From contig CAVPRS010000011.1 in NCBI GenBank assembly GCA_963707895.1, positions 310,001-374,000 of the forward strand: a DNA stretch of 64,000 nt, given 5' to 3'. Below are positions 1 through 8,405 of this stretch, one piece after another (within the stretch, counting starts at the first letter, position 1; the number at the start of each line of letters is the position of its first letter). A model generated the notes under the pieces. That model worked only from the letters and a program-made list of their open reading frames with translations, had not been told where the DNA came from and did no database searches. Made by a program: the position numbers and the translations under genes. The stretch comes from Fodinibacter sp963707895 (lineage in GTDB: Bacteria; Actinomycetota; Actinomycetes; Actinomycetales; Dermatophilaceae).

Positions 1-247
1 CGTCGTGCTCGCGCCGGGTCACGACCCCTCGGAGGAGACCGCTCGCTCCATCCTCGAGTACGCGCGGGCGCACCTGCAGCCCTGGCAGCGGGTGCGCCGG
101 CTGGAGTTCGCCGAGCTGCCCAAGACGATCTCGGGCAAGATCCGGCGGGTCGAGCTGCGGGCTCGTGAGGAGGACCTCGCCTCGGGCGACGGCGCCCCCG
201 AGGGCACCGAGTGGCGCGACGACATGTTCCCCGACCTCAAGGCCTGA
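1..247 (+). CDS. AMP-dependent acyl-CoA synthetase, C-terminal end (partial)
   Basis: Only the last 81 codons are inside the window; the reading frame is already open at base 2 and ends with TGA at 245-247. The visible part is the small C-terminal domain of the acyl/aryl-CoA synthetase (ANL) superfamily: the stretch LPKTISGKIRRVELR contains the conserved lysine (in SGKIRR) that helps form the acyl-adenylate in this family. Such enzymes activate a carboxylic acid with ATP and couple it to CoA. The substrate cannot be judged because the large adenylation domain is missing. The tail after residue 55 is acidic and poorly conserved. It converges on the metallophosphoesterase gene with only 20 bases between the stop codons. 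Confidence 0.85.
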   Translation, partial: VVLAPGHDPSEETARSILEYARAHLQPWQRVRRLEFAELPKTISGKIRRVELRAREEDLASGDGAPEGTEWRDDMFPDLKA

Positions 248-267
248 CCCCGCTGCCGGGGCTCCCG

Positions 268-2448
268 TCACCCGGCCGAGGGGGACGCCGTGGACCCGTC
301 ACCGCCCTGCTCCTGCGCCGCCGGCACCGCGGCCGTGGTGAACGGCGCATCGGGCGAGCAGGTGCGGGTGGGGTCGGCCTCACGACCGTCCACCCGGCGA
401 CCGTTGACCAGCGACACGTCGTCGTAGGCCGGCCGGCCCTCGATGACGTCACGGAACCGGTAGCGCGTCAGGGTGGCGAGCCGGCAGTCGGTGCCGAACG
501 TGAGCACGTCGAACGCCGAGGGTTGACCTTCGAGCTCCTCGCCATCGGTGTCGGCGAGGAAGTGGGTGAACGGGCCGCCACCGGTGAAGGTGCCCACCTG
601 CACCCGGTTGCCCTCGAGGTCGCTCGAGTGCATGTGTCCGTTCACGAGCACCCCCCCGGGCAGGCCCTGAACGGCCCACGGCTCGTGGCTGGCCACCAGG
701 TCGGCCGGCGGGCGCCCGGCGTAGGCCCTCGCGAACGCCTCGCGAGCCGGGGCCTGCTTGGCCGGTGAGCCGGTGCCGGAGTCACCGAACCAGCGCGGGT
801 CGTTGAAGCCGGCGATCCGGATGCCGTGCATGGTCACCTCGGTGTAGTCGCCGGCACCGTCCTCGAGCAGCGTGACGTTGCGGACCCGGGCCAGCCGGTC
901 GAGCAGGGCCGTGTCGGTGGCGCTGTTGGCGTCGTGGTTGCCACGCACGAAGAGGTAGGGCACGCCCACCGACTCCATCCCCGTGAACAGGCCGGTGGCC
1001 TCGGCCTCCTCGACCGTGCCGAAGTTGACCAGGTCGCCGGTGTCGACCACCACGTCGACACCCTCCTCCTGCACGATGGTGCGCATCAGGTCGTACTGGT
1101 TGCCGGCGTGGATGTCGCTGACCAGCAGCACCCGAAGCGAGGTGTCGGACTCGAGTGGTGCCGCCTGGTACTTCTGCTGCAGCGCCGTCGACAGGGCGAT
1201 CAGGTTGCGCAGGTACGGGGCCACCTGGGTGGCCCGGGCCTCGACGTCGCTGAGGATCCCCTGGTTGCGCTGGAGGGTGCCGAGCACCCCGGTCGAGGTG
1301 AAGGACTCCTGGCGGTCGGGCTGGTAGGTCGCGTAGAGCGAGAGGCCGGTGAGCGCGGTGGCGGACAACCAGCCGACGAGCCCGGCCACGACGAGGGCGG
1401 TCGGCGGGCGCCGGCGCCGGAGCACGGCATACCCCGCCAGCACGGTGACCACCACGGCAAGGGCCCCGAGCGTGAAGCGCACCATGACCGACACGGCGAC
1501 GGCACGGATCGCGGCGCTCAGCTCCTCCGGCCCGGGGCGCAGCGTCGCGAGGCTGACGTTGGGCCGGGAGAGCACCTCGGCGATGTTGGCCTTGACCTGT
1601 GGGACAGCGTGGATCCCGGGTGCCACCCCCTGGAACTCCAGGCGCAGGTCGCCGAACGCCGTGGTGGCCACGAGCTCGCCGGTGTTCAGGGGGTTCGGGT
1701 CGAGGGTGACGCTGGCCTGGTAGTGGAGGGTCTGCGCGGTGGCGGGCGCGACGGTCGTTGCCGACGTCCCCGCTGCCGCGCAGGCGACGGTGAGCCCCAC
1801 GACGGCGAGGCCGTGGCGCACGCGTCGGGAGCCGATGCGGTGACCGGCCCACCACCAGGTGCTCGTTGCCGTGACGAGTGGCCAGGCCACGGTGAGGAAG
1901 GCGACCGCACGCTCGTGGAGGCCGAACAGCGCTGTTTCGAGGCCGAGTCCGAGCGACGCCACGGCGAGGGCCATCAGGCCGGCCGCGGGGCGCGCCACCC
2001 GGTTCAGCAGCGCCCACGGTCCACCGGGTCGTGCCGCGAACCAGGGCCAGACGGCGAGCAGCGCGAACGACGCGGTGGCGACGACGGTGTGGGCCAGCGA
2101 CGACCCGGCCCGGGAGGGGAGCGGCAGCAGGGCCACCCCGAGCGTCGCGACCCCACCGGCGGCGAGGAGTGCACGGCCGGCCCGGCGGGCGGGAACCAGG
2201 GCCCATGCCGTGACGAGGTGGGCGAGACCGGTGAGCACCAGCGCGGTCGTCATGATCCAGCGGTGCGGTGTGCCGGTTGCTGCGAGCGCGCTGATCGACT
2301 CCGACCCGGAGTCGAAGCCGCCCGGCTGGACCGCCGCGGCCCAGGTCCATCCGCCGACGAGTGCGACGACCGCCAGCGTCGCACTGAGCACCGCGGTGCG
2401 CGGCCGCCCGGTGGGCTCGCTCCGCGGCTCGCTCGTGGGCTCGGGCAT
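268..2448 (-). CDS. DUF998-like membrane domain fused to metallophosphoesterase
   Basis: A 726-residue membrane protein with two parts. Residues about 15-200 form several membrane helices; the start of this region (GGFDSGSESISAL) resembles DUF998 proteins. A second membrane segment near 195-220, an extracytoplasmic stretch, and two more helices near 310-370 follow. The C-terminal third is a calcineurin-like phosphoesterase with its metal ligands in order: SDIHAGN (about 445), DTGDLVNFG (about 469), RGNHDANS (about 503), ASHEPW and NGHMHSS (about 604). The enzyme domain probably faces outside. I chose the ATG at 2448 because a TAGGGT hexamer lies 7 bases upstream and the frame further upstream looks non-coding. 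The substrate is unknown. Metallophosphoesterases carrying only the second membrane part are, to my knowledge, the commoner form, so the front domain looks like an added fusion. Confidence 0.85.
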   Translation of the reverse strand: MPEPTSEPRSEPTGRPRTAVLSATLAVVALVGGWTWAAAVQPGGFDSGSESISALAATGTPHRWIMTTALVLTGLAHLVTAWALVPARRAGRALLAAGGVATLGVALLPLPSRAGSSLAHTVVATASFALLAVWPWFAARPGGPWALLNRVARPAAGLMALAVASLGLGLETALFGLHERAVAFLTVAWPLVTATSTWWWAGHRIGSRRVRHGLAVVGLTVACAAAGTSATTVAPATAQTLHYQASVTLDPNPLNTGELVATTAFGDLRLEFQGVAPGIHAVPQVKANIAEVLSRPNVSLATLRPGPEELSAAIRAVAVSVMVRFTLGALAVVVTVLAGYAVLRRRRPPTALVVAGLVGWLSATALTGLSLYATYQPDRQESFTSTGVLGTLQRNQGILSDVEARATQVAPYLRNLIALSTALQQKYQAAPLESDTSLRVLLVSDIHAGNQYDLMRTIVQEEGVDVVVDTGDLVNFGTVEEAEATGLFTGMESVGVPYLFVRGNHDANSATDTALLDRLARVRNVTLLEDGAGDYTEVTMHGIRIAGFNDPRWFGDSGTGSPAKQAPAREAFARAYAGRPPADLVASHEPWAVQGLPGGVLVNGHMHSSDLEGNRVQVGTFTGGGPFTHFLADTDGEELEGQPSAFDVLTFGTDCRLATLTRYRFRDVIEGRPAYDDVSLVNGRRVDGREADPTRTCSPDAPFTTAAVPAAQEQGGDGSTASPSAG

Positions 2449-2455
2449 GCGCACC

Positions 2456-2461
2456 ACCCTA
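2456..2461 (-). promoter_or_regulatory. -10-like hexamer TAGGGT for the metallophosphoesterase gene
   Basis: TAGGGT on the minus strand lies 7 bases before the ATG at 2448, with no ribosome-binding site between. This suggests a leaderless transcript and supports that start. Confidence 0.5.
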
Positions 2462-2644
2462 GGTCGGGTTCGTGTGCCACCGGATGCGATCGAGGTGCAG
2501 GAGACGGTGACGGGCGGACGCGGGGATGGGCCGAACGGCCGCCAGCGTCGGCGAGGTGACTGACATGGCCAGGCGAAGTGCTCGACCCCCCACTCGTTCG
2601 CCATGGACACCCCCCGAGCGTTCGTCGCGCGGCAGGATGCCGTG

Positions 2645-3376
2645 ATGGCGATCCTCGTGGGCACCTCGGGATGGACGTACGGCAGCTGGGCCGGGCCGTT
2701 CTACCCGCCCGGTGTGGCGAAGCGACGCTGGCTGGAGCACTACGCAGGCCGGCTCCCGACCGTCGAGCTCAACGCGAGCCACTACCGGTGGCCCAGTGAC
2801 AGCACGTTCACGGGGTGGCACGAGCGGCTGCCGGCGGGTTTCGAGATGGCGGTCAAGGCGCCGCGCGCCCTGACCCATGCCCGGCGGCTCCAGGCGCCGG
2901 GCCGCTGGGCCGAGATCATCGAGCGGGGGATGCGCCTGCTCGGCCCTCGCGCCGGGCCGCTGTTGCTCCAGCTGCCACCCACGATGGAGCGTGACGACGC
3001 CCGGCTCGAGGACGCCCTCGGGGCACTGCCGGCGCCGATCCGCACGGCGGTCGAGTTCAGGCACCCGTCATGGCTCGACGAGCGCGTGTTCGCCATCCTC
3101 GAACGACACCGGTCGGCCTACGTCGTCATGAGCGGCGCCCAGCTGCCCTGCGTGCTCCGGGCCACGAGCGACCTCGTCTACGTGCGGTGGCACGGGCCGG
3201 ACGACCAACACCTCTACGCCGGCTCCTACGGCGAGGACGACCTGCGGTGGTGGGCCGACCGGCTGCGCGAGTGGGAGGGCACCGGTCACCGGGTGTACGG
3301 CTACTTCAACAACGACCAGTTCGGGTACGCCGCGACGAACGCCGTGCGCCTGCTCGAGCTGCTCGAACGGGGTTGA
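2645..3376 (+). CDS. DUF72 (YecE-like) family protein
   Basis: A 243-residue DUF72 protein, a TIM-barrel-like family of unknown biochemical role. Family marks are the opening AILVGTSGWTYGSW, the FYP motif, VELNASHYRWPS, the FEMAVKAPRALTHARRL block, LLLQLPP, AVEFRHPSWL, and the C-terminal YGYFNNDQFGYAATNA. An upstream in-frame ATG at 2603 would add 14 residues, but the family normally starts right at the AILVGTSG strand, so the ATG at 2645 is preferred; a CAGGAT hexamer sits 6 bases before it. It is transcribed away from the metallophosphoesterase gene and lies 38 bases before a HAD phosphatase gene. Confidence 0.85.
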   Translation: MAILVGTSGWTYGSWAGPFYPPGVAKRRWLEHYAGRLPTVELNASHYRWPSDSTFTGWHERLPAGFEMAVKAPRALTHARRLQAPGRWAEIIERGMRLLGPRAGPLLLQLPPTMERDDARLEDALGALPAPIRTAVEFRHPSWLDERVFAILERHRSAYVVMSGAQLPCVLRATSDLVYVRWHGPDDQHLYAGSYGEDDLRWWADRLREWEGTGHRVYGYFNNDQFGYAATNAVRLLELLERG

Positions 3377-3401
3377 CGCGGGCCGCGGAGCAGGCACCAC
3401 C

Positions 3402-3407
3402 TAGGCT
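3402..3407 (+). promoter_or_regulatory. -10-like hexamer TAGGCT for the HAD phosphatase gene
   Basis: TAGGCT lies 7 bases before the ATG at 3415. No purine-rich ribosome-binding site is visible, which fits a leaderless message. Confidence 0.5.
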
Positions 3408-3414
3408 GGCGCCC

Positions 3415-4134
3415 ATGCCGCCACCGCCCCACCCGCCGTCAGCGGCGTCTCCCGAGACGTCGGTCGCGGAGCCGTTCGCGGCGTCGTTCGGCGGGGTGCT
3501 GCTCGACCTCGACGGCACCCTCATCGACTCGATCCCGGCCGTGGTGCGGTCCTGGGTGCAGTGGTGCGGGGAGTACGACGTCGACCCGGTGCGGCTCACC
3601 GGTTTCCACGGGGTGACGGCGTCGAACGTCATCGCGGAACTGCTGCCGGAGGGGCGCCGGGCCGAGGCGTTCGCCCGCATCCGGGAGATCGAGGTGGGCG
3701 ACGTCGAGGGCATCGTGCTGCTGCCAGGGGCTGCCGACCTGCTGGCGGCGCTCGCCGACGGCGGCGTACCCACCGGCATCGTCACCTCGGGAACGAGCGA
3801 CCTCGCCGAGGCCCGGATCGCCGCGACCGGGCTGACCCGCCCGGTGGCGCTCGTCACGGCATCCGATGTCGAGCGCGGGAAGCCGTGGCCCGACCCGTGG
3901 CTCGAGGGCGCGCGCCGGCTCGGGGTCGACCCCACGGACTGCGTCGTCGTCGAGGATGCCGTCGCCGGGCTGCGCGCGGCCCGCGCCGCCCGCTGTCGCG
4001 CGCTCGTCGCGGTGCTGGGCACGACGCCGCTCGAGGAGCTCGCCCCGGAGGCCGACCTCGTGCTGCCCGACCTGGCCCACCTCGCCGCCTCGGTCGAGGA
4101 CGGAAGAGTGCGCGTGCGCGGGACCGGGGCTTAG
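3415..4134 (+). CDS. HAD-superfamily sugar-phosphatase-like hydrolase
   Basis: A 239-residue HAD subfamily IA hydrolase. Motif I is LLDLDGTLIDS near residue 25 (first Asp nucleophile, second Asp acid/base), motif II is IVTSGTSD, motif III is the lysine in ERGKPWPDPWLEGA, and motif IV is VVVEDAVAGLRAA. The arrangement matches sugar-phosphate and phosphoglycolate phosphatases, which remove phosphate from small metabolites in the cytoplasm. The exact substrate cannot be told from sequence. The first 20 residues are Pro/Ser-rich and dispensable-looking. The start ATG is supported by a TAGGCT hexamer 7 bases upstream. Its TAG stop is itself part of the hexamer before the next gene. Confidence 0.85.
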   Translation: MPPPPHPPSAASPETSVAEPFAASFGGVLLDLDGTLIDSIPAVVRSWVQWCGEYDVDPVRLTGFHGVTASNVIAELLPEGRRAEAFARIREIEVGDVEGIVLLPGAADLLAALADGGVPTGIVTSGTSDLAEARIAATGLTRPVALVTASDVERGKPWPDPWLEGARRLGVDPTDCVVVEDAVAGLRAARAARCRALVAVLGTTPLEELAPEADLVLPDLAHLAASVEDGRVRVRGTGA

Positions 4135-4137
4135 GGT
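4132..4137 (+). promoter_or_regulatory. -10-like hexamer TAGGGT for the FAD dehydrogenase gene
   Basis: TAGGGT begins with the stop codon of the HAD gene and ends 6 bases before the ATG at 4144. No ribosome-binding site is seen. Confidence 0.4.
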
Positions 4138-4143
4138 CGGCCC

Positions 4144-5818
4144 ATGGATGCCGACGTCGTCGTCGTGGGTGCCGGCCTGGCCGGCCTCGTCGCCACGTGC
4201 GAGCTCGCCGACGCGGGTCGTTCGGTCGTGCTGCTGGACCAGGAGTCCGAGGCCAACCTCGGCGGTCAGGCGTGGTGGAGCTTCGGTGGGCTGTTCCTCG
4301 TCGACAGCCCCGAGCAGCGCCGGATGGGCATCTCCGACTCCTTCGACCTCGCCTGGCAGGACTGGGAGGGCACCGCCGGCTGGGATCGCCTGACGGCGCC
4401 CGACGGCAGCCCCGGCTCCGACCACTGGGGGCGCCGGTGGGGCCGTGCCTACGTCGAGTGGGCCGCGGGTGAGAAGCGGGCGTGGCTCAAGGGCCTCGGC
4501 ATCTCGTTCTTCCCGGTGGTCGGCTGGGCCGAGCGTGGCGACGGCACCAGTGGGGGACACGGGAACTCGGTGCCGCGCTTCCACATCCCCTGGGGCACGG
4601 GCAGGGGGGTCGTCGCCCCGTTCGAGCAGAAGGTACGCGAGCACGTCGCCGCCGGCCGGGTCTTCTACCGGCCGCGTCACCGGGTCGACCAGCTCGTGCG
4701 AACCTCCGGTGCCGTCACAGGTGTCCGCGGGTCGGTGCTCGCACCCGACTCCTCGGCACGGGGCGTCGCCAGCAACCGCGACGTGGTGGGGGAGTTCGAG
4801 TACGGCGGACAGGCCGTCATCGTCACGTCGGGCGGCATCGGCGGCAACCACGAGCTGGTTCGTGCCAACTGGCCCGAGCGGCTGGGCACCGCTCCCGATG
4901 ACCTGCTGACCGGGGTCCCTGCCTACGTCGACGGCCGGATGCTCGCCATCACCGAGGCGGTCGGTGGCTCGGTCGTCAACCGCGACCGCATGTGGCACTA
5001 CGTCGAGGGGGTGCGCAACTGGGACCCGGTCTGGCCGGGGCACGCCATCCGCATCCTGCCCGGCCCGAGCTCGATGTGGTTCGATGCCCGCGGCAACCGG
5101 CTCCCCGCTCCGTTCCTCCCGGGATTCGACACCCTGGGCACCCTCGACCACTTGCGGCACACCGGTTTCGACCACTCCTGGTTCATTCTCAACCGGTCGC
5201 TGGCGGGCAAGGAGTTCGCCCTGTCGGGGTCGGAGCAGAACCTCGACCTCACCGAGCGGCGCTACCGCGACGTGCTCCGCCGGCCCATCACGAAGGTGAC
5301 GCCGTCGGTGCAGGCCTTCCTCGACCACGGCGAGGACTGGCTCACCGCGGCCACCATCGGCGAGCTCGTGGCCAAGATGAACGCGCTCACCCCTGACGCC
5401 CCACTCGATGCGGCGCAGATCGAGCGCCAGGTGGTCGAGCGCGACCGGCAGGTCGAGAACCCCTACACCAAGGACACCCAGGTCGCCGCGATCCGGGTGG
5501 CTCGGCGCTACCGGGGCGACCGCATCACCAAGCGGGCCTACCCGCTGCACCGCATCCTGGACCCGAAGCACGGACCCCTCGTCGCCGTGCGGCTGCGGGT
5601 GCTGTCGCGCAAGACGCTCGGCGGGCTGCACACCGACCTGTCCGGGACGGGTGCTCGGGCCCTCGGGCGAGCCGGTGCCGGGTCTCTACGCCGCGGGCGA
5701 GGTCGCCGGGTTCGGTGGCGGCGGGGTGCACGGCTACCGCGCGCTCGAGGGCACCTTCGTCGGGGGCTGTCTCTTCTCCGGGAGGACCGCGGGCCGGGCC
5801 GCCGCGTCGGCGCTGTGA
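4144..5818 (+). CDS. FAD-binding dehydrogenase, 3-ketosteroid dehydrogenase-like (frame broken)
   Basis: A flavoprotein of the fumarate reductase/3-ketosteroid 1-dehydrogenase class, annotated in many actinobacteria simply as FAD-binding dehydrogenase. The N-terminus has the dinucleotide-binding fold DVVVVGAGLAGL, followed by GGQAWWSFGGLF and the mid-protein IVTSGGIGGNHEL. The C-terminal FAD block LYAAGEVAGFGGGGVHGYRALEGTFVGG is present only in another frame: after TDLSG (codon ending 5646) the frame must shift by one. Dropping one G from the GGG at 5644-5646 gives TDLSGRVLGPSGEPVPG and a normal 557-residue protein. This looks like a sequencing or assembly indel, though a true mutation cannot be excluded. 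Its TGA overlaps the GTG of the MFS gene. The substrate is unknown. Confidence 0.8.
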
Positions 5819-7152
5819 GCGAGTCCGCGTCCGCGGGGCGGGGTGGGGCCGCGGTCCAAGGTGCCCGGGGTGCCTCGGGTCCCCCGGCTGCGCCGCCGGC
5901 TCGCGAGGTCGTGCCGCTGCGCCACCACCGCGACTTCCGCCGCTACTGGGTGGCGCGCCAGGTGTCCATCGCAGGGACGCTGGTCACCGCGGTCGCCCTG
6001 CCGGTTCTCGTCTACCGGCTGAGCGGCAGTCCGTCGCTCACCGCTCTCATCACCGTCGTCGAGGGAGTTCCCTACCTGTTGTTCGGGCTGTTCTCCGGGG
6101 CCCTGTCGGACCGGCTCGACCGGCGGCGGGTCATGGTGGTGGCCGACGTCGTGGCGGGGCTGACCATCGCGTCGGTGCCGATCGCCTTCGCGCTGGGTTC
6201 CCTGACGGCGGTGCACGCACTGGTCGCCGGGTTCCTCACGCAGACCGCGTTCGTGTTCTTCGACGGTGCCGCGTTCGGCGCGCTGCCGGCGATCGTCGGA
6301 CGCGACCGGATCGGCTCCGCCAACTCCGCCATCTGGGGGTTCGGCTCGTTGCTCGACCTCGGGATCCCGATGCTGGCCGGCGTTCTGCTGGCGGTGGTTC
6401 ACCCCGCCACCCTGCTCGGCGTCGACGCACTCAGCTTCCTCGTGTCCGCGGCGTGTGTCGCCACGATCCGGACCAGGCTCTCGCCGGAGCGCTCGGGCCT
6501 GCCGCCACTGCGGCCCCGCGTGCTGCTCGCCGAGGTGGGGGTGGGGCTGCGGTTCCTCTGGGGGCACGCCGGTGTGCGATCCCAGACCGTCGTCGGGTTC
6601 CTCCTGTCGCTCTCCGGGGCCGGGTTCATGTCGCTGTCGGTGCCCTATGCCGACCGCCTCCTCGGTGTCGGCACCAGCGGCTGGCGGTTCGGGCTGGTCT
6701 TCGCGGCGTGGGGCGTGGGCGGCATGATCGTCGCCGTGTTCACCCCACGCCTGCTCCGGTTCACGTCACCGAACCGCCTGGCCCTGATCTGGCTGCCGGT
6801 GGCCGGGGTGGCGGGGGTCCTGGTCGCCCTGACCTCGACGTGGCAGGTGGCCGTGGCGGTGATGGTCGTGTGGGGCGTGTCCTATCAGGGCGTGGTGCTC
6901 AACTCGATGACCTACCGCCAGCAGGTCACTCCCGAGCCGTTGCTCGGCCGGGTCAACACGGCCGGGCGGATGCTGTCGTTCGGGGTCGGCTGGACCTGCG
7001 GGGCGCTCGGAGCGAGTGCGCTCGCGGAACTCGTCGGGCTGCGCGCAGCCTTGGTCGCCGTCGTGGCGGTTGGGCTGGTGGCGACCGTGTTCGGGTGGCT
7101 CTCGCCGCTGCGCACCATCGACGCGCACGGCCCCGCCGTGGTCGCGCCGTGA
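5815..7152 (+). CDS. MFS transporter, DHA3-like
   Basis: A 445-residue major facilitator with about 12 hydrophobic helices. The loop after helix 2 has LSDRLDRRRVMVVADV, the usual MFS GxLxDRxGRR-like signature, and the spacing resembles DHA3-type drug exporters (enterobactin/macrolide exporter relatives). The first 40 residues are Ala/Gly/Pro-rich and cytoplasmic. The start is the GTG at 5815, which overlaps the stop of the FAD dehydrogenase gene (GTGA); because of the upstream indel the two genes read as one continuous frame, but no such fusion protein is likely. Its own stop again overlaps the next GTG. The cargo is unknown; the overlaps suggest one mRNA with the dehydrogenase. Confidence 0.85.
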   Translation: MSESASAGRGGAAVQGARGASGPPAAPPAREVVPLRHHRDFRRYWVARQVSIAGTLVTAVALPVLVYRLSGSPSLTALITVVEGVPYLLFGLFSGALSDRLDRRRVMVVADVVAGLTIASVPIAFALGSLTAVHALVAGFLTQTAFVFFDGAAFGALPAIVGRDRIGSANSAIWGFGSLLDLGIPMLAGVLLAVVHPATLLGVDALSFLVSAACVATIRTRLSPERSGLPPLRPRVLLAEVGVGLRFLWGHAGVRSQTVVGFLLSLSGAGFMSLSVPYADRLLGVGTSGWRFGLVFAAWGVGGMIVAVFTPRLLRFTSPNRLALIWLPVAGVAGVLVALTSTWQVAVAVMVVWGVSYQGVVLNSMTYRQQVTPEPLLGRVNTAGRMLSFGVGWTCGALGASALAELVGLRAALVAVVAVGLVATVFGWLSPLRTIDAHGPAVVAP

Positions 7153-7868
7153 AGGCACTGCTCGCCGGTCTCGGCCGGGTGCTCGGGGTTCAGCTCGCGC
7201 TCGGGCTCGGCGACGGGCTGTCGGAGCGGGCGTCACGTCGGCTGCTCGCCATGGTCGTGCTCGTCGCCGGTCTGGCGCCTGTCGTCGCCGTCCTCACCGG
7301 CGCCATCGGTTATGGCGACGTCTGGCTGTGGCTGGCCATCGAGGTGCTGACGATCTACGCCTGGACCATGGTGCGTCTCCTGCGCGCCTACCGGGTCGGG
7401 GGCAACGGGCCGGTCGCGGTGGGGTTCTTCGGGCTCCACTTCGGGGGGTTCGCCCTGGTCCCGTTCTTCGTCGGGCTGTTGCTCGTCCTGCCGTGGTCGC
7501 CGTTGCGCAGCCCGTGGCTCACGGTGGTCGGGCTGGGCGGGCTGGGGTTCCTGGCCTTCGGCTGGTCGGTGCGTGGGGAGGTGCGCGACCGTCTCCCGGT
7601 GGGCATCGGCACCTTCGTGCAGGCCTACGCGCGGATGGTGCTCGCCTACGCCGCACTGTTCGTGCCCCTCGTCGCGGTCGGCCGGTCCAGTGCCTCGACC
7701 GACGACCCGCTCCCGCCAATCAGTCAGGCGCGCGAGGCGGTCGTCGCGGTACTCGTGCTCTTCGCCAAGCTCGCCCTCGAGCTGGTGCTCGTGCTGGCCT
7801 GGAAGGTGCGTGAGGGCGAGCTCCTCATCTTCGGCAAGCCCGTCGTGTTCCGGATCCACAGCACCTGA
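7149..7868 (+). CDS. Multi-pass membrane protein (possible DUF6498)
   Basis: A 239-residue protein with about six hydrophobic segments and short basic loops. The region around VWLWLAIEVLTIYAWTMVRL and the following phenylalanine/glycine-rich helices resemble DUF6498 membrane proteins, but the match is by eye only. It starts with the GTG at 7149 inside the stop of the MFS gene (GTGA overlap), so it is probably translated by coupling as the third member of the operon. No catalytic motif is visible. It ends 68 bases before the convergent VOC gene, with a hairpin between. Confidence 0.65.
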   Translation: MKALLAGLGRVLGVQLALGLGDGLSERASRRLLAMVVLVAGLAPVVAVLTGAIGYGDVWLWLAIEVLTIYAWTMVRLLRAYRVGGNGPVAVGFFGLHFGGFALVPFFVGLLLVLPWSPLRSPWLTVVGLGGLGFLAFGWSVRGEVRDRLPVGIGTFVQAYARMVLAYAALFVPLVAVGRSSASTDDPLPPISQAREAVVAVLVLFAKLALELVLVLAWKVREGELLIFGKPVVFRIHST

Positions 7869-7880
7869 CCAACCGCCGAT

Positions 7881-7922
7881 CGTGGGTGAACATCGTCGGC
7901 TGGGCGACGACCTTCACCCACG
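7881..7922. terminator. 42-bp palindrome between convergent genes
   Basis: Two 18-base arms (7881-7898 and 7905-7922) pair with two mismatches around a 6-base loop. The outer word is CGTGGGTGAA. It lies between convergent stop codons and could end transcription from both sides; there is no T tract. Confidence 0.6.
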
Positions 7923-7935
7923 TTCCGCCCGTGGG

Positions 7936-8337
7936 CTAGAGGAAGAGGCAGAACGGGTGGCCGACCGGGTCGATGAACACCCGCACGTCCTCCTGCGGCT
8001 GGGTGGCGGAGAGGATGGCGCCGCACCGGGTCGCCCACTCGCTCGCCGCATCGAGGTCGTCGACCCAGAGGTCGAGGTGCTGGGTGGCGGTCTGCCGCCC
8101 CACCTCGGCGGGCCACACCGGGCGCGACCACTGCTCCTCGTACTCGAAGTTCAGGGTGACGTGCGGCATCCGCACCTGGGCCCAGCCGGCCGCCTCGGGG
8201 CCACCGGGAGGAGCCGGCTCGGTGGCCGACACCTCGACGCCGAGCAGGTTGGCGTAGAAGTCGGCGAGGCCGCGAGGGTCTGGCGTCATCACGGTGACGG
8301 ACGTGGCGCGGATGGACGGTCGCGAGTCGGTCGTCAT
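7936..8337 (-). CDS. VOC (glyoxalase/bleomycin resistance) family protein
   Basis: A 133-residue vicinal-oxygen-chelate protein with two beta-alpha-beta-beta-beta units. The first contains TSVTVMTPDPRGLADFYANLLG; the second has QHLDLWVDDLDAASEWATRCG and ends with VRVFIDPVGHPFCLFL, where His and the terminal acidic/aromatic positions form the usual metal or ligand cup. Members range from glyoxalases to antibiotic-binding proteins, so the function is open. The ATG at 8337 opens the domain directly. It is last in a minus-strand run after the DinB gene, 68 bases downstream of it. Confidence 0.8.
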   Translation of the reverse strand: MTTDSRPSIRATSVTVMTPDPRGLADFYANLLGVEVSATEPAPPGGPEAAGWAQVRMPHVTLNFEYEEQWSRPVWPAEVGRQTATQHLDLWVDDLDAASEWATRCGAILSATQPQEDVRVFIDPVGHPFCLFL

Positions 8338-8405
8338 CCGCCAAGCGTGCCAGCGCGCGAGGCCGGCAGGGGAGCCACGGCACCCGGCACCCGGCCGGGC
8401 TGGCT

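Noticed and set aside
268..2664. A longer start for the metallophosphoesterase at 2664
   Set aside because: The added 72 residues look like non-coding text rich in Arg/Pro/Ser and overlap the divergent DUF72 region; the ATG at 2448 has a -10-like hexamer upstream.
3439..5631. Long minus-strand open frame opposite the HAD and FAD dehydrogenase genes
   Set aside because: High GC makes long shadow frames on the opposite strand. The text is rich in Arg, Gly, His and Pro with no family motif. The same holds for the long opposite frames at 11093-13732, 22614-25085 and 50022-52367.
4144..7152. A 1002-residue fusion of FAD dehydrogenase and MFS transporter
   Set aside because: The region between the two domains (about 5647-5814) is typical of wrong-frame text, while the correct FAD C-terminus is present in another frame up to a TGA at 5818. 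One extra G explains the apparent fusion.
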